Below, in pieces: positions 1 through 7,448 of a stretch of DNA of 8,838 bases. This DNA comes from Alphaproteobacteria bacterium (GTDB lineage: Bacteria; Pseudomonadota; Alphaproteobacteria; Micropepsales; Micropepsaceae). Position 1 is the stretch's first letter; every line of letters begins with the position of its first letter. Below the pieces are notes generated by a model. It was not told where the DNA came from, did not search any database, and saw only the letters and a list, made by a program, of their open reading frames with translations. The stretch spans positions 6,582-15,419 of the forward strand of contig DMER01000101.1 of NCBI GenBank assembly GCA_003451645.1, given 5' to 3'. The translations under genes were made by a program, and so were the position numbers.

Positions 1-67
1 TGTGAATACAGGCTTGACCGCCTCAGGGTTTCTTGCTGCCACTGACATTCCCAGAAGCGGAGGGGCC

Positions 68-931
68 ATGTCGCGACTGACTGTGCTGGACAGTTTGAGC
101 TTGCCTGGACGTGCGGACAAGCCCAATGAGGACGCGATGGGCATGGCGGGGCAGGTGGCCTTTGTGCTCGATGGCGCAACGGGTCTTGGCGACACGCCGC
201 TCATGCCTGGTCCCAGTGATGCCGCTTGGGTAGCACAGACAGCGGCAGAGGCTCTTGCGCGAAACGCGCCGGGGTTTGCGGGCGATCTCGATACCATCGT
301 CTATCGGGCAGCCAAGCACATCGAGACGGAGTTTGCTGAGAAGCGCGTGCGCGCGGACTTTGCGCGGTATGAGATCCCATGGGCGACGCTGGCCATGTGC
401 GGCGTAACGGCGGGCATTCTCAACGTTGCCTTTCTGGGCGACAGCCGCCTGATCGCGCGCGACGCTGAGGGAAACCTGCACCACTTTGGTGCACCGCTCA
501 AATACCGCCAGAGCGAGCAAAGGCTCGCTCAAGCCATGCGCGCACGCGCCAAGGGGCAGGTGCTGGGGATCGAGTCCATTCGTTCCACCGTGTTGCCCGA
601 GCTGCGTGCTGCGCGGGAGCGGGTGAATACGCCCGAGGGCTATTGGTTGATGGGGCCGGATGCGCGCTCCGCGGCGCATGTGTCCAAGGCCGAACTCCGC
701 TTGAGCGGCAGCATCATGGTCTTGCTCATGACGGATGGGTTTTACGCTCTGATCGAGGATTACAAGCGCTACACCGACGCAACGCTCATCGCAGCTGCGG
801 TCGCCAAGGGGCTTCGTGCGCTTGGCGATGAACTGCGCGAGATCGAAAGCGATGACCCTTTTGGCGAGCGCTACCCGCGCATGAAGCAGAGTGATGACGC
901 GACTGCCATGCTGGTCCGCGTCGACGCCTGA
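68..931 (+). CDS. PPM/PP2C-family serine/threonine protein phosphatase
   Basis: This 287-residue soluble protein carries the metal-binding signature of the PPM (PP2C) phosphatases, which remove phosphate from Ser/Thr using Mn2+/Mg2+. Visible motifs in order are PNEDA (residues 19-23), LDGATG (34-39, with the Asp-Gly metal site), LGDSR (123-127), MTDGF (221-225) and DDATA (276-280). All the acidic residues expected of an active enzyme are therefore present. There is no signal peptide or membrane segment, so it should act in the cytoplasm. I chose the ATG at 68 because GGAGGGG lies just upstream (59-65) and the PP2C fold begins at once; the frame is open to the left edge, so a longer N-terminus cannot be excluded. 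No partner kinase, anti-sigma factor or substrate gene is in view, so the target is unknown. It ends 11 bases from the stop of the opposing gene. Family assignment is confident; role is not. Confidence 0.85.
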   Translation: MSRLTVLDSLSLPGRADKPNEDAMGMAGQVAFVLDGATGLGDTPLMPGPSDAAWVAQTAAEALARNAPGFAGDLDTIVYRAAKHIETEFAEKRVRADFARYEIPWATLAMCGVTAGILNVAFLGDSRLIARDAEGNLHHFGAPLKYRQSEQRLAQAMRARAKGQVLGIESIRSTVLPELRAARERVNTPEGYWLMGPDARSAAHVSKAELRLSGSIMVLLMTDGFYALIEDYKRYTDATLIAAAVAKGLRALGDELREIESDDPFGERYPRMKQSDDATAMLVRVDA

Positions 932-940
932 TGACGGACC
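913..940. terminator. Possible shared hairpin at convergent gene ends
   Basis: GGTCCG (913-918) and CGGACC (935-940) form a perfect 6-bp inverted repeat spanning the phosphatase stop codon. The 16-base loop contains the palindrome CGTCGACG. It lies where two convergent genes end 11 bases apart, so one hairpin could serve both transcripts. No T-tract follows on either strand, so this is not a classic intrinsic terminator and may be chance. Confidence 0.25.
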
Positions 941-942
941 GC

Positions 943-1506
943 CTATTGCGTCTTGGTCAAATTGCCTGAGACGACGCGAACGACCTCGCCGTCCTTAATG
1001 TTGGAGAATTCCAGACGCATCTTGTTGGCCGTGACCTTGCGGCGGTAAGTTTGCAGCTCCGGCTTGCCATCCTTGCCAATCGTAAAGGTTGAGATGGTCA
1101 ATGTGTCTGCATCAAGCCGCGCCCAATAGAGGATGCCACCCTCGTAGACATTGGCCTTGGTCTTAGCCTGCCAGCGGTTGGCCTCTGCTGTCGGAATGAA
1201 CTCGACGGCGGTGGATTTGAGCACCTCGGTCGGAGCCTGGGGATCGCCTTTTTGTCTCTGCAAGGTCGACCAGGAAAGGACAAAGCCACCCAGATCGGTT
1301 GGTTTCATAGAGACGGCAATATCGCGATTGGTGGTGGAGAAATCCTCATCTGCTTCGCTGCGAGCCTCAGCAGCCCCCTGCCATTCGCCATAGAACGCCC
1401 TGATATCTAGCGGTTTGCTATGTTTGGCCGCGGGCGAGGCTGCGAGCGCCGGCGTCACAAGCGCGATTGCCAGGCAGAGAAGTGTTGCAGTCCGAACGGC
1501 CTTCAT
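943..1506 (-). CDS. Small exported protein of unknown function, possibly lipocalin-like
   Basis: I do not recognise the family of this 187-residue protein. It begins with a clear Sec signal peptide: basic MKAVR, a hydrophobic core to about residue 20, and an ALA-A cleavage site near 22/23. No lipobox is present, so the mature protein of about 165 residues is probably soluble in the periplasm. The mature part lacks cysteine and shows alternating hydrophobic/polar stretches that look like beta strands, for example GGFVLSWSTLQ, DTLTISTFTI and MRLEFSNI. Its first strand holds FYGEWQG, reminiscent of the G-x-W motif of lipocalin-type barrels; that resemblance is my inference. AGGTGA lies three bases before the ATG, closer than usual. 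The gene lies 80 bases downstream of hemF on the same strand and could be read through from it, but a hairpin lies between them. Coding is supported by length, signal peptide and the tidy fit with its neighbours. Confidence 0.75.
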   Translation of the reverse strand: MKAVRTATLLCLAIALVTPALAASPAAKHSKPLDIRAFYGEWQGAAEARSEADEDFSTTNRDIAVSMKPTDLGGFVLSWSTLQRQKGDPQAPTEVLKSTAVEFIPTAEANRWQAKTKANVYEGGILYWARLDADTLTISTFTIGKDGKPELQTYRRKVTANKMRLEFSNIKDGEVVRVVSGNLTKTQ

Positions 1507-1555
1507 GGGTCACCTGCGCGCATCAAGGATCAATCCATTTGAGTTCTAGCAGGTT

Positions 1556-1586
1556 TTTCGCGGGTTTGTGGAGCCCCTTTGCGAAA
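1556..1586 (-). terminator. Bulged hairpin directly after hemF
   Basis: TTTCGC (1556-1561) pairs with GCGAAA (1581-1586). An inner GGG (1562-1564) can pair with CCC (1575-1577), leaving a 3-base bulge. On the hemF strand the stem starts at the base after the stop codon. No U-run follows in that direction, so it may be an mRNA 3' stability or processing structure, not an intrinsic terminator. Confidence 0.3.
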
Positions 1587-2456
1587 TTAGGGCCAATGGA
1601 CCTCGGGCGGCAGCGACATGAGGATCGCCTCCACATTGCCGCCGGTCCGCAAACCAAACTGCGTGCCCCGGTCATACAGCAGATTAAACTCCACATAGCG
1701 CCCGCGCCGGACCAATTGATGCTCGCGGTCTGCCGCCGACCAGGTCCGGTTCATGTGCGTTTCAACGATAGGCGGGTAGGTTTCCAGAAAGGCCAGTCCC
1801 ACATCGCGCGTAAAGGCGAAGTCGGCCTCCCAATCCCCACTGTCCAGATAGTCGTAAAAGATGCCGCCAATGCCGCGCGGCTCCTGCCGGTGAGCCAGAA
1901 AGAAGTAGTCGTCGCACCACGCCTTAAACCTTGGATAATAGGCCGGATCGTGCCGGTCGCAGGCAGCTTTCATGCCAGCATGGAAACGGGCCGTGTCGTC
2001 GGGATCAGCGCGCATGGGGGTTAAGTCCGCTCCGCCGCCAAACCAGCCTTTCGTTGTCACAATGTGACGCGTGTTCATGTGGACTGCGGGAACCCATGGG
2101 TTTTGCATATGCGCCACGAGAGAAATGCCGCTGGCCCAGAAGCGCGGGTCTTGGGCAGCGCCGGGAATTTGGCTCGCGAATTCTTTGGAGAAAGTGCCGT
2201 AGACGGTTGAGATATTGACGCCTACCTTTTCGAAGACGCGGCCGCGCATGATCGACATCACGCCACCGCCGGCATCCGCGCCATCCTCGCCCGGGCGGCG
2301 CCAAGCCTTCTGCGAGAAGCGCCCTGGCGGACGGTCAGCCAAGCCGCCCTTAAGGTTGTCCTCTAGCTGCTCAAAGCGGGCGCAAATCCGGTTGCGCAAG
2401 TCCTCAAACCATTTTGACGCGCGGTCTTTGCGTTCTTCGGTCAGGTTGTCAGTCAT
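1587..2456 (-). CDS. hemF: Oxygen-dependent coproporphyrinogen III oxidase HemF
   Basis: HemF converts coproporphyrinogen III to protoporphyrinogen IX by two oxidative decarboxylations using O2, a late step of haem synthesis in the cytoplasm. The 289-residue product is close to the usual length of about 300. It contains the family segment [10 protein letters not shown] (138-147) and the signature starting [13 protein letters not shown] at 178, continuing through RGIGG and ending in FYD where the usual pattern has FFD. It ends in HWP, as many HemF proteins do. The radical-SAM, oxygen-independent HemN is a different protein, so this gene marks aerobic haem synthesis. The ATG overlaps the trmL stop by four bases (TCAT on the plus strand, ATGA on the coding strand), so hemF is probably translated by coupling from trmL and shares its promoter. 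The neighbouring divergent petABC operon consumes haem. Confidence 0.96.
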   Translation of the reverse strand: MTDNLTEERKDRASKWFEDLRNRICARFEQLEDNLKGGLADRPPGRFSQKAWRRPGEDGADAGGGVMSIMRGRVFEKVGVNISTVYGTFSKEFASQIPGAAQDPRFWASGISLVAHMQNPWVPAVHMNTRHIVTTKGWFGGGADLTPMRADPDDTARFHAGMKAACDRHDPAYYPRFKAWCDDYFFLAHRQEPRGIGGIFYDYLDSGDWEADFAFTRDVGLAFLETYPPIVETHMNRTWSAADREHQLVRRGRYVEFNLLYDRGTQFGLRTGGNVEAILMSLPPEVHWP

Positions 2457-2920
2457 GATGGTTCCATGTTTGAGGAGGGGAAATGTCCGGTCTGCCGCAG
2501 CGCCTCGCCCGTCACCATCGCGGCCGCCATCGCAACATTGAGGGACCGCGCGTCTGGCTGCATTGGAATGGTCACGCGCGCGTCCGCCGCCTCGTGGACT
2601 GCCTCAGGTACGCCAGCACTCTCCCGCCCAAGGATCAGATAATCCGTAGCCGCAAATTTGAACTGGGTGTAGGGCAGATAGGTCTTGGTCGATAAAAGGA
2701 CCAAGCGCCCTTGGCGTGCGTTCAAAAATGCATTCCAGCTTGCATGGCGCTGCCACTGCGCACGATCGATATAGTCCATCCCCGCACGACGCATCGCCGC
2801 TGCACTGAAGGCAAAGCCGCAAGGCTCTATGATGTCGACGGCCACGCCCAAGCAGGCTCCCATGCGGAGAATCGTTCCCGTGTTGGCGGCGATGTCTGGC
2901 TGAAAAAGGACGATACGCAT
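2453..2920 (-). CDS. trmL: tRNA (cytidine/uridine-34 2'-O)-methyltransferase TrmL (SPOUT family)
   Basis: TrmL transfers a methyl group from S-adenosylmethionine to the ribose of the wobble nucleotide (position 34) of certain leucine tRNAs; it works as a cytoplasmic dimer. The 155-residue size is typical. The N-terminus reads [13 protein letters not shown] (3-15), the conserved family opening. The C-terminal knot that binds SAM shows [11 protein letters not shown] (95-105) and [13 protein letters not shown] (118-130). The start is chosen because the core family sequence begins immediately, although only a weak ribosome site is visible upstream. It is the first gene of a leftward pair with hemF, overlapping it by four bases, and diverges from petA across about 196 bases. 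The C-terminal tail after residue 145 is not conserved as far as I can judge. Other SPOUT rRNA methyltransferases are longer, so TrmL is the best fit. Confidence 0.93.
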   Translation of the reverse strand: MRIVLFQPDIAANTGTILRMGACLGVAVDIIEPCGFAFSAAAMRRAGMDYIDRAQWQRHASWNAFLNARQGRLVLLSTKTYLPYTQFKFAATDYLILGRESAGVPEAVHEAADARVTIPMQPDARSLNVAMAAAMVTGEALRQTGHFPSSNMEPS

Positions 2921-3116
2921 TGCGTTGCATCAAGCCTGTGCTCGTGATTCCTGCCAACTGCGCGAAAGGGTCGCGCTAAACTTCCTCGAATGCGCAATTT
3001 ATGCGGCATCGTGCCGCACGACCAGCGGGGCGCCTCCCCCTATTTTACGCTTCGAATTCAAGACCTTTCGGCAGCGTGAGCGCTCCGTACGGTCGCCATT
3101 TTGAGGAGTGCTTTCT
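2921..3116. promoter_or_regulatory. Divergent intergenic region between trmL-hemF and petABC
   Basis: Both transcription units must start in or near this stretch. I could not find a convincing -35/-10 pair in either direction: TATTTT (3041-3046) on the plus strand and ATAAAT (2997-3002, minus strand) are only weak -10 candidates. Besides the 17-base palindrome described separately, it holds GAGCGCTC (3078-3085) overlapping CCGTACGG (3085-3092), two 8-base palindromes in what is probably the petA leader. Two such 8-mers in this length are not beyond chance. Regulatory role is inferred from gene layout. Confidence 0.55.
3002..3018. repeat. Perfect palindrome TGCGGCA-TCG-TGCCGCA
   Basis: Two 7-base arms (3002-3008 and 3012-3018) are perfect reverse complements around a 3-base centre. 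It lies about 99 bases before the petA start and 82 bases from the trmL start. It could be a binding site for a dimeric regulator acting on either or both units, or a hairpin in a leader transcript. It does not match FNR, NtrC, LexA or Irr-type sites known to me. Confidence 0.5.
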
Positions 3117-3119
3117 TTG
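3103..3119 (+). promoter_or_regulatory. Ribosome binding site that favours a TTG start for petA
   Basis: GAGGAG (3103-3108) is a strong Shine-Dalgarno sequence. It sits 8 bases before an in-frame TTG at 3117, ideal spacing. The upstream alternative GTG (3108-3110) overlaps the last base of this site and so would lack any ribosome site of its own. No ATG occurs in frame until well inside the signal sequence. Confidence 0.75.
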
Positions 3120-3686
3120 GCGCATGCACATGACGATGCCGATGTCACGCGGCGCGATTTCATCTATGTGGCAGCGAGCGGCATGACCGCTGCCGGTGCG
3201 GTTGCAACGGCCATTCCGTTCATCGATCAGATGAACCCGGCACGCGATACGCTGGCCCTTGCAACGACTGAGGTTGATTTGGCCTCGGTGACGCCAGGGC
3301 AGAGCATCACCGTCATGTGGCGCAAGAAACCGGTTTTCGTCCGCCGCCGCACGCCTGAAGAAATCAAGGCCGCGCAGGATGTGCCGGTGGATGCCTTGCC
3401 CGACCCGCAGGCCGATTCGGCGCGCGTGCAATCTGGGAAAGAAGAATGGCTCGTGGTGCTGGCCAATTGCACCCATTTGGGCTGCGTCCCTGACAAAGGC
3501 AACAAGGGCGAATTTGGCGGCTGGCTCTGCCCCTGCCACGGATCGCACTACGACACCTCTGGCCGCATCCGTAAAGGACCCGCGCCGCTTAACCTGGCGG
3601 TGCCAGAGTTCCGTTTCATTAGCGACACAAAGATCGTCATTGGCGAGGCACCTGCGCCTGCCGCCACAACGACGGAAGGGGCATAA
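3117..3686 (+). CDS. petA: Rieske iron-sulfur subunit of the cytochrome bc1 complex
   Basis: This is the [2Fe-2S] subunit that takes the first electron from ubiquinol at the Qo site and passes it to cytochrome c1. With the TTG start it has 189 residues. It has an N-terminal twin-arginine motif, TRRDFIYVA (11-19), followed by a hydrophobic anchor to about residue 36, as expected for a Tat-exported, membrane-anchored Rieske protein. The cluster motifs are CTHLGC (118-123) and CPCHGS (138-143). Known family roles make C118, H120, C138 and H141 the iron ligands and C123/C140 the disulphide. The insert between the anchor and the cluster-binding fold (about 75-105) is rich in charged residues, as in other alphaproteobacteria. 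It is first in petABC, with 5 bases between its stop and the petB start. If the GTG at 3108 were used, the protein would be three residues longer. Confidence 0.96.
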   Translation: MAHAHDDADVTRRDFIYVAASGMTAAGAVATAIPFIDQMNPARDTLALATTEVDLASVTPGQSITVMWRKKPVFVRRRTPEEIKAAQDVPVDALPDPQADSARVQSGKEEWLVVLANCTHLGCVPDKGNKGEFGGWLCPCHGSHYDTSGRIRKGPAPLNLAVPEFRFISDTKIVIGEAPAPAATTTEGA

Positions 3687-3691
3687 GTCTC

Positions 3692-5086
3692 ATGGCTGGC
3701 GACTATAAGTACAAGCCGACCAATGGTTTCACGCGCTGGCTCGATAGCCGCCTGCCGATTTGGCGGATGGTGGACGAGCAAGTCCTGAATTTCCCGACAC
3801 CGAAGAATTTGAACTATTGGTACACCTTCGGCGGTATTTTGACCCTGATGCTCGGTGTGCAGATCATCACCGGCATTGTGCTGGCCATGCATTATACGCC
3901 GCATGAAAAGCTCGCCTTCGACAGCGTCGAGCGCATCATGCGCGATGTAAATTATGGCTGGATGATGCGGTATCTCCATTCCAATGGCGCGTCGATGTTC
4001 TTCATCGCCGTCTATATCCACATGTTCCGCGGCCTGTATTACGGGTCCTACAAGGCCCCGCGCGAAGTCCTTTGGATTTTGGGCGTGATCATCTACTTGC
4101 TGATGATGGCCACCGCGTTCCTCGGCTACACGCTGCCATGGGGGCAAATGTCCTTTTGGGGCGCCACTGTGATCACCAATTTCTTCAGTGCCATTCCCTT
4201 TGTCGGTGAGGCGATCACGCAGTGGCTTTGGGGGTCGTTCGCGGTCGACAATTCGACTTTGCAGCGGTTCTTCTCGCTCCACTATCTGCTGCCCTTCGTG
4301 ATTGCCGGTGTCGTGATTTTGCACATCTGGGCCTTGCACGTGCCGGGCAACAACAATCCGTTAGGCATCGATGTGCGCGGGCCACAGGATACGGTGGCGT
4401 TCCATCCTTATTATACTGTCAAGGATGGGTTCGCGATCGCCGTGTTCCTGCTGCTGTTCTTCTACTTTGTGTTTTTCAACCCCAACTATCTGGGGCACAC
4501 GGATAACTACATCCCGGCCAATCCGCTGGTGACGCCAGCTCATATCGTGCCGGAGTGGTACTTCCTGCCCTTTTACGCGATCTTGCGGTCGGTGCCGGAC
4601 AAGCTGATGGGCGTGATCTTGATGTTCGGCTCGATCTTTGTGCTGTTCTTCCTTCCCTGGCTCGACACCAGCCGGGTGCGGTCGGCGGCCTTCCGCCCGA
4701 TCTACCGCCAGGCATTCTGGATCTTCGTTGTGGTGTGCTTGGGCCTCGGTTGGGTCGGTGCACAAACGACGGACTACAAGATCTTTGATCTTGGTCCCAA
4801 GACGGATGTGGTCGAGCAGATCGTCGAGAAGGCCAAGGCTGACAACGTCACCGGTCAGGCTCTGGAGGCTGTGCGGACGCAGGCCGAGGAGCAGAACCGG
4901 CGGGCGTTTGATGCAACCGATCTGGGGCGGATCTTGACCATCCTCTATTTCGCATTCTTCCTGATCGCCATCCCGCTCATCGGCGTTGTTGAGACACCCA
5001 AGGCGTTGCCGAGGTCAATCTCTGAAGCCGTATTGGCTCATGGCGGCTCATCCCAACCTGCGCGTCCGCAAGGCGCGCACGCGTAA
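3692..5086 (+). CDS. petB: Cytochrome b of the cytochrome bc1 complex
   Basis: This 464-residue, eight-helix membrane protein holds haems bL and bH and the Qo and Qi quinone sites of ubiquinol:cytochrome c reductase. The four haem ligands are H96/H110 in helix B and H197/H211 in helix D, each pair 14 apart as required. The Qo-site PEWY motif is at 287-290. It is full-length, not the split b6/subunit IV form, and is not fused to c1. Oddly, the loop between the last two helices (WVGAQ at 354-358 to GRILT at 412) is about 53 residues and highly charged, roughly 40 longer than in Rhodobacter as I recall it; standard topology puts it in the periplasm. The C-terminal tail after ETPKALP is also somewhat long. 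GGAAGGGG (3674-3681), inside the end of petA, is its ribosome site. petC follows after 19 bases. The symbol fbcB is also used for this gene. Confidence 0.97.
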   Translation: MAGDYKYKPTNGFTRWLDSRLPIWRMVDEQVLNFPTPKNLNYWYTFGGILTLMLGVQIITGIVLAMHYTPHEKLAFDSVERIMRDVNYGWMMRYLHSNGASMFFIAVYIHMFRGLYYGSYKAPREVLWILGVIIYLLMMATAFLGYTLPWGQMSFWGATVITNFFSAIPFVGEAITQWLWGSFAVDNSTLQRFFSLHYLLPFVIAGVVILHIWALHVPGNNNPLGIDVRGPQDTVAFHPYYTVKDGFAIAVFLLLFFYFVFFNPNYLGHTDNYIPANPLVTPAHIVPEWYFLPFYAILRSVPDKLMGVILMFGSIFVLFFLPWLDTSRVRSAAFRPIYRQAFWIFVVVCLGLGWVGAQTTDYKIFDLGPKTDVVEQIVEKAKADNVTGQALEAVRTQAEEQNRRAFDATDLGRILTILYFAFFLIAIPLIGVVETPKALPRSISEAVLAHGGSSQPARPQGAHA

Positions 5087-5105
5087 AGGCATAAGGAAAA
5101 TTACG

Positions 5106-5876
5106 ATGCGTCTTCTCGCACTTGCGACCCTTTCCTTGAGCCTTCTTGCAGCGCCGCTCGCCGTGGCCGCAGGGGATGCCAAGCACCCCGAGCATCAGCA
5201 CTGGCATTGGGATGGCGTGTTCGGCCAATTTGATCGCGGCCAGCTGCAGCGCGGCTTCCTGGTCTACAAGACCGTCTGCGCCGCGTGCCATGGCATGAAC
5301 CTGCTCTCTTATCGTAATTTGGGTGACGAGGGCGGACCGGAGTTCCCGGAAGATGCTGTAAAGGCCATCGCGGCCGGCTACCAAGTCCCGAGCCTTGATG
5401 AGGATGGTCAGCCAGCAGAGCGTCCGGCGACGCCGGCCGATCGTTTCAAGGGACCGCACCCCAACGAGATCGCGGCACGTGCCGCCAATAACGGCGCGCT
5501 CCCGCCGGACCTTTCGGTCATCGTCAAGGCGCGCCATGGCGGAGCGGATTACATCTATGCGCTGCTGACGGGCTATAAGGACGCGCCTGCTGATATGACG
5601 ATGGGCGCGGGCATGCACTACAATCCTTATTTCGCAGGCGGCCAGATCGCGATGGCGGCCCCTATCGCCTCTGACGATCTGGTCGAGTATGCTGATGGTA
5701 CTAAGGCGACCAAGGATCAGATGGCGCGGGACGTGACGGCATTTCTGACCTGGGCCTCCGAGCCGCGCCTTGAGGAGCGCAAGAAGCTGGGGGTCAAGGT
5801 CATGGCCTTCACCTTTGTCTTCGCACTGGTCCTTTTCATGGCTTACCGCCGTTTGTGGCGCGACGTCCCGCACTAG
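5106..5876 (+). CDS. petC: Cytochrome c1 subunit of the bc1 complex
   Basis: Cytochrome c1 accepts electrons from the Rieske protein and passes them to a periplasmic or membrane-bound cytochrome c. The 256-residue precursor has a Sec signal peptide (1-22, cleavage likely near AVAA-G). A single haem c site, CAACH (58-62), follows, and the distal ligand is probably M183 in IAMAAP, ahead of the family pattern VEYADG. A C-terminal membrane helix (about 231-247) ends in basic YRRLWRD, anchoring it with the haem domain outside. I chose the ATG at 5106 because AAGGA (5093-5097) precedes it and a signal peptide begins there; the frame is open further left but that part overlaps petB. The mature N-terminus has four histidines in eight residues (27-34). 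It is the last gene of petABC; 74 bases separate it from mtnP and no clear terminator is visible there. Confidence 0.96.
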   Translation: MRLLALATLSLSLLAAPLAVAAGDAKHPEHQHWHWDGVFGQFDRGQLQRGFLVYKTVCAACHGMNLLSYRNLGDEGGPEFPEDAVKAIAAGYQVPSLDEDGQPAERPATPADRFKGPHPNEIAARAANNGALPPDLSVIVKARHGGADYIYALLTGYKDAPADMTMGAGMHYNPYFAGGQIAMAAPIASDDLVEYADGTKATKDQMARDVTAFLTWASEPRLEERKKLGVKVMAFTFVFALVLFMAYRRLWRDVPH

Positions 5877-5936
5877 CTTTGCGCAAGGCGTTGTTCCCCG
5901 CCGCAGACATGATAGAAGGCCGCCTTCGACGGTCGT

Positions 5937-5943
5937 AAGGAGG
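5937..5943 (+). promoter_or_regulatory. Strong ribosome binding site for mtnP
   Basis: AAGGAGG matches the anti-Shine-Dalgarno perfectly and is seven bases before the ATG at 5951. It is the strongest such site in the window. The preceding 60 bases after petC hold a small GAAGG/CCTTC stem (5915-5927) but no T-run and no promoter I can support, so whether mtnP is read through from petABC is open. Confidence 0.7.
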
Positions 5944-5950
5944 CGCGGCA

Positions 5951-6826
5951 ATGACCAAGACAGTTTTGGGTGTAATCGGCGGCAGCGGTGTTTACGACAT
6001 CGATGGCTTGGAGAATGCACACTGGGAGCGCCTGCGCTCACCGTTTGGCGAACCTTCCGATGCGATGCTGTTTGGCACGCTTAAGGGTGTCGACATGGTG
6101 TTCTTGCCGCGTCATGGGCGCGGCCATATTCAAACGCCTTCGTCGATCAACTACCGTGCCAATATCGATGTTCTGAAGCGCGCTGGCGTGACAGATATTC
6201 TGTCGATCTCGGCGTGCGGGTCGTTTCGCGAGGAACTTCCGCCAGGCATGTTTGTCCTGGTTGATCAGTTCATTGACCGCACCTTTGCGCGTGAGAAAAG
6301 CTTCTTTGGGCCCGGGCTCGTAGCCCATGTGTCAATGGCACACCCCGTGTGCCCGAAGCTTGTTGATGCACTTGAGGCCGCTGCCAAGGAGGAGGGGATT
6401 GGCCACAAGCGCGGCGGCACCTACCTGGCGATGGAGGGGCCGCAGTTTTCGTCCTATGCGGAGTCCATGCTTTACCGGCAATGGGGTTGCGATGTCATTG
6501 GCATGACCAATATGCCCGAGGCAAAATTGGCGCGGGAGGCGGAGCTGCCTTATGCTACGGTCGCCATGGTGACGGACTTTGATTGCTGGCATCCCGATCA
6601 CGACAACGTAACGGTTGAAGCGGTAGTCAAGATCATGACCAGCAATGCCGCCAAGGCGCGCGCGCTGGTGAAACGCGTTGCTCCCAAGCTGGGACCGGTG
6701 CGCCAGCTCTCACCTTTGAAGATCGAGACTTGCCTCGATACTGCCCTTATCACCGCGCCGGACAAACGCGATCCGCACATGATCGCGATGCTGGATGCGG
6801 TCGCAGGCCGCGTCCTGAAGGCGTAA
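5951..6826 (+). CDS. mtnP: S-methyl-5'-thioadenosine phosphorylase MtnP
   Basis: MtnP cleaves 5'-methylthioadenosine, a by-product of polyamine and acyl-homoserine lactone synthesis, with phosphate to give adenine and 5-methylthioribose-1-phosphate. The 291-residue cytoplasmic enzyme has the nucleoside phosphorylase family 2 features: [10 protein letters not shown] (7-16, phosphate loop), RHGRGH (54-59), EGPQFSS (162-168) and TDFDCWH (208-214). Aspartates in that last segment are typical of enzymes taking 6-aminopurine substrates, unlike inosine/guanosine phosphorylases. A few bacterial relatives act on methylthioinosine instead; the adjacent apt gene argues that adenine is the product here. 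Apt starts 38 bases later and mtnA, which uses the other product, lies about 1.6 kb downstream. Start supported by the strong AAGGAGG site. Confidence 0.94.
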   Translation: MTKTVLGVIGGSGVYDIDGLENAHWERLRSPFGEPSDAMLFGTLKGVDMVFLPRHGRGHIQTPSSINYRANIDVLKRAGVTDILSISACGSFREELPPGMFVLVDQFIDRTFAREKSFFGPGLVAHVSMAHPVCPKLVDALEAAAKEEGIGHKRGGTYLAMEGPQFSSYAESMLYRQWGCDVIGMTNMPEAKLAREAELPYATVAMVTDFDCWHPDHDNVTVEAVVKIMTSNAAKARALVKRVAPKLGPVRQLSPLKIETCLDTALITAPDKRDPHMIAMLDAVAGRVLKA

Positions 6827-6864
6827 GCTGGCCCAAAGCCTGTTATCCCCGTGGAGCCTCTCAC

Positions 6865-7392
6865 ATGAATATCAAAGACTATATCCGCACTATTCCCGAT
6901 TACCCGAAGCCTGGTATCATGTTTCGCGACGTGACGACCTTGCTTGGGCATGCGCGCGCCTTTCGCACGACCGTGGATATGCTGGTCCAGCCTTATGCAG
7001 GCACACGGATCGATAAGGTGGCGGGTATAGAGGCGCGCGGCTTTATCCTGGCTGGCGCCGTGGCGCACCAATTGTCGGTTGGTTTCGTTCCGGTCCGCAA
7101 GAAAGGCAAACTGCCTTGGAAGACGGTCGGCCAAGCCTATGATCTCGAATATGGCACCGACACGATTGAGGTTCACGAGGATGCGGTCGCTCGGGGCGAA
7201 AATGTCCTGATTGTTGATGACCTTATCGCGACCGGCGGGACCGCGGAGGCGGCCGTCAAGCTCGTTGAGCGTGTCGGCGGTACGGTTGTGGGCTGCAGCT
7301 TCATTATCGATCTGCCTGAACTTGGCGGCGCAAAGAAGTTGGAGCGAATGGGCAAGAAAGTCTTGTCGCTTGTGCATTTTGAGGGGCACTAA
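6865..7392 (+). CDS. apt: Adenine phosphoribosyltransferase Apt
   Basis: Apt joins adenine to phosphoribosyl pyrophosphate to make AMP in the cytoplasm. The 175-residue length is typical. It opens with the family sequence [18 protein letters not shown], has ARGFI (58-62) and the flexible-loop stretch VRKKGKLP, and carries the PRPP-binding motif [13 protein letters not shown] (114-126), in which the two aspartates and the GGT turn are intact. I chose the ATG at 6865 because a GGAG (6853-6856) lies 8 bases before it and the family N-terminus begins there; the frame stays open leftward but into mtnP. It follows mtnP by 38 bases, so the two are probably co-transcribed: mtnP releases adenine and apt recovers it. 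A 158-base AT-rich gap follows. Confidence 0.96.
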   Translation: MNIKDYIRTIPDYPKPGIMFRDVTTLLGHARAFRTTVDMLVQPYAGTRIDKVAGIEARGFILAGAVAHQLSVGFVPVRKKGKLPWKTVGQAYDLEYGTDTIEVHEDAVARGENVLIVDDLIATGGTAEAAVKLVERVGGTVVGCSFIIDLPELGGAKKLERMGKKVLSLVHFEGH

Positions 7393-7415
7393 CAGGCAAG
7401 GCGCGAATTATACAA

Positions 7416-7443
7416 AATTGTTCTGGCCAATAATTGAATTTTT
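7416..7443 (+). terminator. Weak candidate terminator after apt
   Basis: AATTGTT (7416-7422) can pair with AATAATT (7429-7435) through a 6-base loop, counting one G-U pair, and TTTTT (7439-7443) follows three bases later. The stem is almost all A-T, so it would be weak. Position 24 bases after the apt stop is right for a terminator. Confidence 0.3.
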
Positions 7444-7448
7444 CCCCA

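Noticed and set aside
1467..2024. Plus-strand open frame of 185 codons opposite hemF
   Set aside because: Shadow of hemF, whose signature motifs fix the coding strand.
3548..4339. Minus-strand open frame of 263 codons opposite petA/petB
   Set aside because: Antisense to cytochrome b; polar, low-complexity translation with many His and Glu and no family features.
4986..5105. Longer N-terminus for cytochrome c1 reaching into petB
   Set aside because: The ATG at 5106 has a ribosome site and begins a proper signal peptide; the extension would bury it behind 40 basic residues.
3692..5876. Possible cytochrome b/c1 fusion as in Bradyrhizobium
   Set aside because: petB ends with a TAA at 5084-5086 and petC has its own ribosome site and signal peptide.
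4977..6041. Long minus-strand open frame of 354 codons opposite petC and the start of mtnP
   Set aside because: It lies antisense to two well-recognised genes; the translation is rich in Arg, His and Cys without any recognisable motif, as expected of a GC-rich shadow frame.
6730..6864. Longer N-terminus for Apt overlapping the end of mtnP
   Set aside because: The ATG at 6865 matches the normal family start and size and has a GGAG site.
6598..7389. Minus-strand open frame of 263 codons opposite mtnP/apt
   Set aside because: Covers two clear conserved genes on the other strand; its own sequence resembles no family.
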